Source: Pseudomonas saponiphila
GTDB taxonomy: Bacteria; Pseudomonadota; Gammaproteobacteria; Pseudomonadales; Pseudomonadaceae
Assembly (NCBI RefSeq): GCF_900105185.1
Contig: NZ_FNTJ01000002.1
Span: 930,001 to 994,000 of the forward strand
Length of the DNA: 64,000 bases
Direction of reading: 5' to 3'
Position 1 is the first letter of the stretch. Each line of letters opens with the position of its first letter. A program made the translations under genes and the position numbers. Shown one piece after another: positions 59,714 to 64,000 of this stretch. The notes under the pieces were generated by a model. It saw only the letters and a list, made by a program, of their open reading frames with translations, did not search any database and was not told the origin of the DNA.

Positions 59714-61204
59714 ATGGTTGCCGCATTGCTTGATCGTCTGGGTGTGAACCCGGCCCTGTACCAGTCGGGCTCCCAGCCTGTGCATTCGCCCATCGACGGC
59801 AGCAAGATCGCCGCGGTGAACTGGCAGGGCGCCGCCGAGGTGGAGCAGCAGGTCAGTCGCGCAGAGCATGCATTCGCTCTGTGGCGCAACGTACCGGCCC
59901 CGCGTCGTGGCGAGTTGGTGCGGCAATTCGGTGAGGTGCTGCGCGAGCACAAGGCGGACCTTGGGGAGCTGGTGTCCTGGGAAGCCGGCAAGATCACCCA
60001 GGAAGGCCTGGGGGAAGTACAGGAAATGATCGATATCTGCGACTTCGCCGTCGGCCTGTCGCGCCAGCTCTACGGCCTGACCATCGCCTCCGAGCGCCCG
60101 GGCCACCACATGCGCGAGACCTGGCATCCCCTGGGTGTGGTCGGGGTGATCAGCGCCTTCAACTTCCCGGTGGCGGTCTGGGCCTGGAACACCGCCCTGG
60201 CGCTGGTCTGCGGCAACTCGGTGATCTGGAAGCCTTCGGAGAAGACTCCACTCACCGCCCTGGCCTGCCAGGCCCTGCTGGAGCGCGTGCTGAAGAACTT
60301 CCAGGATGCTCCCGCGTACCTGAGCCAGGTGATCATCGGCGGGCGTGACGCCGGCGCCGCCCTGGTGGACGATCCGCGCGTGGCCCTGATCAGCGCCACC
60401 GGCAGCACCCGCATGGGCCGCGAAGTGGCGCCCAAGGTCGCCGCGCGCTTTGCCCGCAGCATTCTCGAACTGGGGGGCAACAACGCCATGATCCTCGGCC
60501 CGAGCGCCGACCTGGACATGGCCGTGCGTGCCATTCTGTTCAGCGCCGTCGGCACCGCCGGCCAGCGCTGCACCACCTTGCGCCGGCTGATCGCCCATGA
60601 GTCGGTGAAGGAAGAAATCATCAGCCGCCTCAAGACCGCCTATTCCAAGGTGCGCATCGGCCACCCGCTGCAAGGCAACCTGATCGGCCCGCTGATCGAC
60701 AAACACAGCTTCGACGCCATGCAGGACGCCCTGGAGCAGGCCCTGAGCGAAGGCGGCCGGGTCTTCGGTGGCCAGCGCCAGTTGCAGGACACCTTCCCCA
60801 ACGCCTACTACGTGTCGCCGGCCATCGTCGAAATGCCCGAGCAGAGCGACGTCGTGTGCAGCGAAACCTTCGCCCCGATCCTTTACGTGATCGGCTACAA
60901 CGACTTCGAAGAGGCCCTGCGCCTGAACAACGCCGTGCCCCAGGGCCTGTCTTCCTGCATCTTCACCACCGACGTGCGTGAAGCCGAGCAGTTCATGTCG
61001 GCGGTGGGCAGCGACTGCGGCATCGCCAACGTCAACATCGGTCCTAGTGGTGCGGAAATCGGCGGCGCCTTCGGTGGCGAGAAGGAAACCGGCGGCGGTC
61101 GCGAATCCGGCTCCGACGCCTGGCGCGGCTACATGCGGCGCCAGACCAACACTGTCAACTATTCCCGGGAGTTGCCGCTGGCACAGGGCATTACCTTCGA
61201 TTGA
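59714..61204 (+). CDS. amaB: Piperidine-6-carboxylate (aminoadipate semialdehyde) dehydrogenase
   Basis: AmaB oxidises L-piperidine-6-carboxylate/alpha-aminoadipate semialdehyde to L-2-aminoadipate in D-lysine/pipecolate catabolism. The 496-residue aldehyde dehydrogenase has the general-base Glu in LELGGNNAMI near residue 255, the nucleophile Cys in GTAGQRCTTLRRL near residue 290, and the family ending GGEKETGGGRESGSDAWRGYMRRQTNT, typical of antiquitin-type enzymes. AAGGAG lies 8 bp upstream of ATG 59714. amaA follows after a REP pair. Confidence 0.93.
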   Translation: MVAALLDRLGVNPALYQSGSQPVHSPIDGSKIAAVNWQGAAEVEQQVSRAEHAFALWRNVPAPRRGELVRQFGEVLREHKADLGELVSWEAGKITQEGLGEVQEMIDICDFAVGLSRQLYGLTIASERPGHHMRETWHPLGVVGVISAFNFPVAVWAWNTALALVCGNSVIWKPSEKTPLTALACQALLERVLKNFQDAPAYLSQVIIGGRDAGAALVDDPRVALISATGSTRMGREVAPKVAARFARSILELGGNNAMILGPSADLDMAVRAILFSAVGTAGQRCTTLRRLIAHESVKEEIISRLKTAYSKVRIGHPLQGNLIGPLIDKHSFDAMQDALEQALSEGGRVFGGQRQLQDTFPNAYYVSPAIVEMPEQSDVVCSETFAPILYVIGYNDFEEALRLNNAVPQGLSSCIFTTDVREAEQFMSAVGSDCGIANVNIGPSGAEIGGAFGGEKETGGGRESGSDAWRGYMRRQTNTVNYSRELPLAQGITFD

Positions 61205-61209
61205 GTATT

Positions 61210-61264
61210 TTCGCCAGCAAGCTGGCTCCTACGGGGAGGTTTGTAGGAGCCAGCTTGCTGGCGA
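61210..61264. repeat. REP inverted pair inside the amaB-amaA interval
   Basis: TTCGCCAGCAAGCTGGCTCC and GTAGGAGCCAGCTTGCTGGC face each other 10 bp apart, a near-perfect hairpin of about 22 bp arms. It may stabilise the 3' end of an amaB transcript. Confidence 0.85.
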
Positions 61265-61317
61265 ACAGCGGTCAATGCGTTTCAGCGTCTGTGGTGGGTT
61301 GATTTCGGAGTCTGGCA

Positions 61318-62601
61318 ATGGCGCTACAAGAACAATGTCTATGGGAAAAACTGACCCCGCAGCGGCCTGACAACGCCCCACTCAAGGGCGAGCTGACGGC
61401 GGATGTGTGCATCATCGGCGCCGGTTTCACCGGCCTGTCGGCGGCGGTGCATTTGCTGGAGCAGGGCAAGCGGGTCTGTGTGGTCGAGGCCCATCGCGCG
61501 GGGCAGGGCGGTTCGGGGCGCAACGTCGGGCTGGTCAACGCCGGCCTGTGGATCCCCCCGGACGAGATCGAGGCCGGTTTCGGCGAGCAGGTGGGCAGCC
61601 AGCTCAACCGCATGCTCGGCGCCGCGCCGTCCCTGGTGTTCAGCCTGGTGGACAAGTACCAGATCGATTGCCAGTTGCGCCGCGAAGGCACCTTGCACAT
61701 GGCCCACAACGCCCGGGGCGAGGCTGATCTGCGCAGCCGCGAGGAACAATGGAAGCGCCGTGGCGCCCCGGTGGAACTGTTGACCGGCGCGGCCTGTGAA
61801 CAGGCCACCGGCACCCGCAAGATCGCCGCGGCGCTGCTCGACCGGCGCGCCGGCACCCTCAATCCGATGGCCTACACCACCGGGCTGGCCAAGGCCGCGA
61901 TCAAGCTGGGCGGCCAGCTGTTCGACCATTCCCCGGTCACCCGCCTGGAGCGCCAGGGCCAGCGCTGGTCGGTGCAGACCGACCAGGGCTCGGTGCTGGC
62001 CGAGCAAGTGGTGATCGCCTCCAACGCCTACACCGAAGGCGACTGGACCGAGCTGCGACGCAACTTCTTCCCTGGTTACTACTACCAGGTGGCTTCCGCG
62101 CCGCTCACCGAAGAGGCGGCCCGGCAGATCCTCCCCGGTGGCCAGGGCTCTTGGGATACCCGGCAGGTGCTGAGCAGTATCCGCCGGGATGCCGACGGGC
62201 GCCTGTTGCTCGGCAGCCTGGGCAACGGCAACCGGAAGCCGCTGTGGTTCCTCAAGGCCTGGGCCGATCGGGTGCAGCAGCACTACTTTCCCTACCTCAA
62301 ACCGGTGCAGTGGGAATGCACCTGGACCGGCTGCATCGCCTTCACCCCCGATCACCTGATGCGCCTGTTCGAGCCGGCGCCCGGCCTGGTGGCCGTCACC
62401 GGTTACAACGGTCGTGGGGTAACCACCGGAACCGTGGTCGGCAAGGCCTTCGCCGACTACCTGTGCAACGGCGATCCCCAGGCATTGCCGATTCCCTTCG
62501 CACCCATGCAGCCCCTGGCCGGTGTGGGGTTGCGCAGTTGCCTGTACGAGGCGGGATTTTCTCTCTATCACGCGGGCCAGTGCCTGCGGATCGTGATCTG
62601 A
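61318..62601 (+). CDS. amaA: L-pipecolate oxidase (FAD-dependent)
   Basis: AmaA oxidises L-pipecolate to piperidine-6-carboxylate, the substrate of AmaB. The 427-residue protein is a DAO-type flavoprotein: FAD-binding VCIIGAGFTGLSAAVHLLEQG near residue 30, AGQGGSGRNVGLVNAGLW, and a C-terminal VTGYNGRGVTTGTVVGKAFADYL that completes the FAD site. It lies 113 bp after amaB. The first codons contain AAGAACAA, an AAnAAnAA-type motif like those bound by Hfq/Crc, so catabolite repression is possible. Confidence 0.9.
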   Translation: MALQEQCLWEKLTPQRPDNAPLKGELTADVCIIGAGFTGLSAAVHLLEQGKRVCVVEAHRAGQGGSGRNVGLVNAGLWIPPDEIEAGFGEQVGSQLNRMLGAAPSLVFSLVDKYQIDCQLRREGTLHMAHNARGEADLRSREEQWKRRGAPVELLTGAACEQATGTRKIAAALLDRRAGTLNPMAYTTGLAKAAIKLGGQLFDHSPVTRLERQGQRWSVQTDQGSVLAEQVVIASNAYTEGDWTELRRNFFPGYYYQVASAPLTEEAARQILPGGQGSWDTRQVLSSIRRDADGRLLLGSLGNGNRKPLWFLKAWADRVQQHYFPYLKPVQWECTWTGCIAFTPDHLMRLFEPAPGLVAVTGYNGRGVTTGTVVGKAFADYLCNGDPQALPIPFAPMQPLAGVGLRSCLYEAGFSLYHAGQCLRIVI

Positions 62602-62721
62602 ACAAGGAAATAAACGGCCGGAGACGACGCTTTTCGATGCAACGACTAGCCTGTAATGGTGCGGCTCGTAGCAGTCCCGCACCAGCAGTGTGCAGTTCGG
62701 TGACGCGGGCTGTTACAGCAA

Positions 62722-62821
62722 GGTTGCACGTTGAATTGTGTCGCGGTTGCAATGATGGCACGCATGGGTTGCGCCCATTAAAAAGCAGGGTTTCACCTTC
62801 CGCGGTTTAGACGGTTGCACG
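62722..62821 (+). promoter_or_regulatory. Array of five GGTTGCAC-like direct repeats
   Basis: GGTTGCACG (62722), GGTTGCAAT (62745), GGTTGCGCC (62767), GGTTTCACC (62789) and GGTTGCACG (62813) lie in the same direction at steps of 23, 22, 22 and 24 bp, about two helical turns each. The last copy ends 71 bp before the sigma-54 -24 element. The rest of the 364-bp gap 62602-62965 shows no gene. Confidence 0.65.
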
Positions 62822-62892
62822 CCCAATAAAAAAGGGCTCGAAACAGTCGAAATAACAATAAGGCAGCGACTTTTTTCAGAATAAAAAACCAC

Positions 62893-62908
62893 TGGCACGG
62901 CGCTTGCT
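62893..62908 (+). promoter_or_regulatory. Sigma-54 promoter of the amino-acid-binding protein gene
   Basis: TGGCACGGCGCTTGCT is a perfect match to TGGCACG-N4-TTGCW. The start of transcription would be near 62919, giving a 47-nt leader. Confidence 0.85.
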
Positions 62909-62965
62909 CTGAGCAATCCTAGTGAAGTCGCAGTGCCAACTAAAAAAACCTTGGAGCACCACCTC

Positions 62966-64000
62966 ATGTCCCAGACGTTTTACAAGAAAGGCTTTCTGGC
63001 CCTCGCAGTGGCAACTGCGCTGGGTGTTTCTGCGTTTGCTCAAGCCGACCTGAAGATCGGCGTAGCGGGTCCCATGACAGGCGCCAATGCGGCATTTGGC
63101 GAGCAGTACATGAAGGGGGCACAGGCAGCGGCTGACGAGATCAACGCCAAGGGCGGGGTCAACGGCGAGAAGATCGTTCTGGTCAAGGGCGACGATGCCT
63201 GCGAACCGAAGCAGGCGGTGGCCGTGGCCAACCGCCTGGTGGACCAGGACAAGGTGGCTGGCGTGGTCGGGCACTTCTGCTCTTCGTCGACCATTCCGGC
63301 TTCCGAGGTGTACAGCGATGCGGGCGTGATTGCCATCACCCCGGGCTCTACCAACCCCCAGGTCACCGAGCGCGGCCTGTCCGCGATGTTCCGCATGTGC
63401 GGGCGTGACGACCAACAGGGCATCGTCGCCGGCGACTACATCGTCGACGTGCTCAAGGGCAAGAAAGTCGTGGTGCTGCACGACAAGGACACCTACGGCC
63501 AGGGCCTGGCGGATGCCACCAAGGCGCAGTTGACCAAGCGCGGCGTGACCCCGGTGCTGTACGAAGGCCTGACCCGTGGCGAGAAGGACTTCAGCGCCGT
63601 GGTGACCAAGATCCGCGCCGCCGGTGCCGACGTGGTGTACTTCGGCGGCCTGCACCCGGAAGCCGGTCCGCTGGTACGCCAACTGCGCGAGCAGGGCCTG
63701 AAGGACGTCAAGTTCATGTCCGACGACGGTATCGTGACCGACGAGCTGGTGACCACCGCCGGTGGCCCGCAATACGTCGACGGCGTGTACATGACCTTCG
63801 GCGCCGATCCACGCCTGCTGCCCGACAGCAAGGCCGTGGTGGATGCGTTCCGCAAGGCCGGCACCGAGCCTGAAGGCTACACCCTGTACGCCTACGCCTC
63901 GGTCCAGGCACTGGCCGCCGGCTTCAACGGCGCCAAATCCAACAAGGGCGAAGACGCCGCCAAATGGCTCAAGGCCAATCCGGTGAAAACCGTGATGGGC
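62966..64000 (+). CDS. Branched-chain-amino-acid-type ABC transporter binding protein (3' end missing)
   Basis: The window contains 345 codons. A signal peptide (cleavage after AFAQA, about residue 27) leads into a periplasmic type I binding protein of the LivJ/BraC family: DLKIGVAGPMTGANAAFGEQYMKGAQAAADEIN, the disulfide pair in DDACEPKQ and GHFCSSST, and HDKDTYGQGLADATK. TTGGAG precedes the ATG. Substrate is unknown; the sigma-54 promoter and the enhancer-like array upstream point to regulation by nitrogen or amino-acid supply. Continues past the window end. Confidence 0.92.
   Translation, partial: MSQTFYKKGFLALAVATALGVSAFAQADLKIGVAGPMTGANAAFGEQYMKGAQAAADEINAKGGVNGEKIVLVKGDDACEPKQAVAVANRLVDQDKVAGVVGHFCSSSTIPASEVYSDAGVIAITPGSTNPQVTERGLSAMFRMCGRDDQQGIVAGDYIVDVLKGKKVVVLHDKDTYGQGLADATKAQLTKRGVTPVLYEGLTRGEKDFSAVVTKIRAAGADVVYFGGLHPEAGPLVRQLREQGLKDVKFMSDDGIVTDELVTTAGGPQYVDGVYMTFGADPRLLPDSKAVVDAFRKAGTEPEGYTLYAYASVQALAAGFNGAKSNKGEDAAKWLKANPVKTVMG

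Noticed and set aside
62851..62860. AACAATAA as a Crc target before the binding protein gene
   Set aside because: It lies upstream of the sigma-54 promoter and would not be in the transcript.

Overview
The window is chromosomal DNA of a fluorescent-group Pseudomonas (P. fluorescens / protegens / chlororaphis type). I infer this from the high GC content, the gene orders motA-motB-rsgA-orn-queG-nnr-tsaE-amiB-mutL-miaA-hfq-hflX-hflK-hflC-hisZ-purA and rnr-rlmB-rpsF-rpsR-rplI-dnaB (both typical of Pseudomonas), azurin, the RhdA-type rhodanese, and many copies of a TTCGCTGGCAAGCCAGCTCCTAC-type REP element.

Layout. 0-6.9 kb: end of an esterase/phytase-like gene, a membrane-anchored retropepsin-like protease, parC, a PqiC-like lipoprotein, then the divergent ahpA-like/serB pair. 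7-10.3 kb (minus strand): an HDOD-domain gene, rhdA and psd. 10.4-28.2 kb: housekeeping genes for the flagellar stator, ribosome maturation, RNA decay, tRNA modification, cell-wall amidase, mismatch repair, Hfq and the HflKC membrane complex, then hisZ and purA. 28.3-35.6 kb: a variable block with a chemoreceptor gene and a ferric-iron ABC transporter operon whose binding-protein gene is split by a complete 2.64-kb IS21-family element. 35.8-36.2 kb: two near-identical tRNA-Leu(CAG) units, each with its own promoter and terminator. 36.4-43.6 kb: rnr, rlmB and the rpsF-rpsR-rplI ribosomal operon, with dnaB. 43.7-47.6 kb: a YgiQ-type radical SAM protein and an unrecognised two-gene unit. 47.8-54.5 kb: a three-gene operon (transglutaminase + DUF2126 amidoligase; circularly permuted ATP-grasp + alpha-E; second transglutaminase), a predicted peptide-synthesis or modification system without an established product. 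54.6-58.4 kb: a small charged protein, a LOG-family hydrolase, azurin, and nadE-pncB for NAD salvage. 58.6-62.6 kb: a LysR regulator divergent from amaB and amaA (pipecolate/D-lysine catabolism). 62.6-64 kb: an amino-acid-type ABC binding protein running off the end.

The most interesting signals are regulatory. Three sites fit the sigma-54 -24/-12 consensus: before the chemoreceptor (28306), before the transglutaminase/ATP-grasp operon (47749), and before the terminal binding-protein gene (62893). The last two are preceded by TTGCAC-containing repeats: overlapping dyads at 47660-47685, and five GGTTGCAC-like direct repeats spaced 22-24 bp at 62722-62821. These look like enhancer-binding-protein sites and suggest the uncharacterised peptide-ligase operon is under nitrogen or amino-acid-type control.

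All functional assignments come from reading the sequence and from recalled family features. No database search was run.
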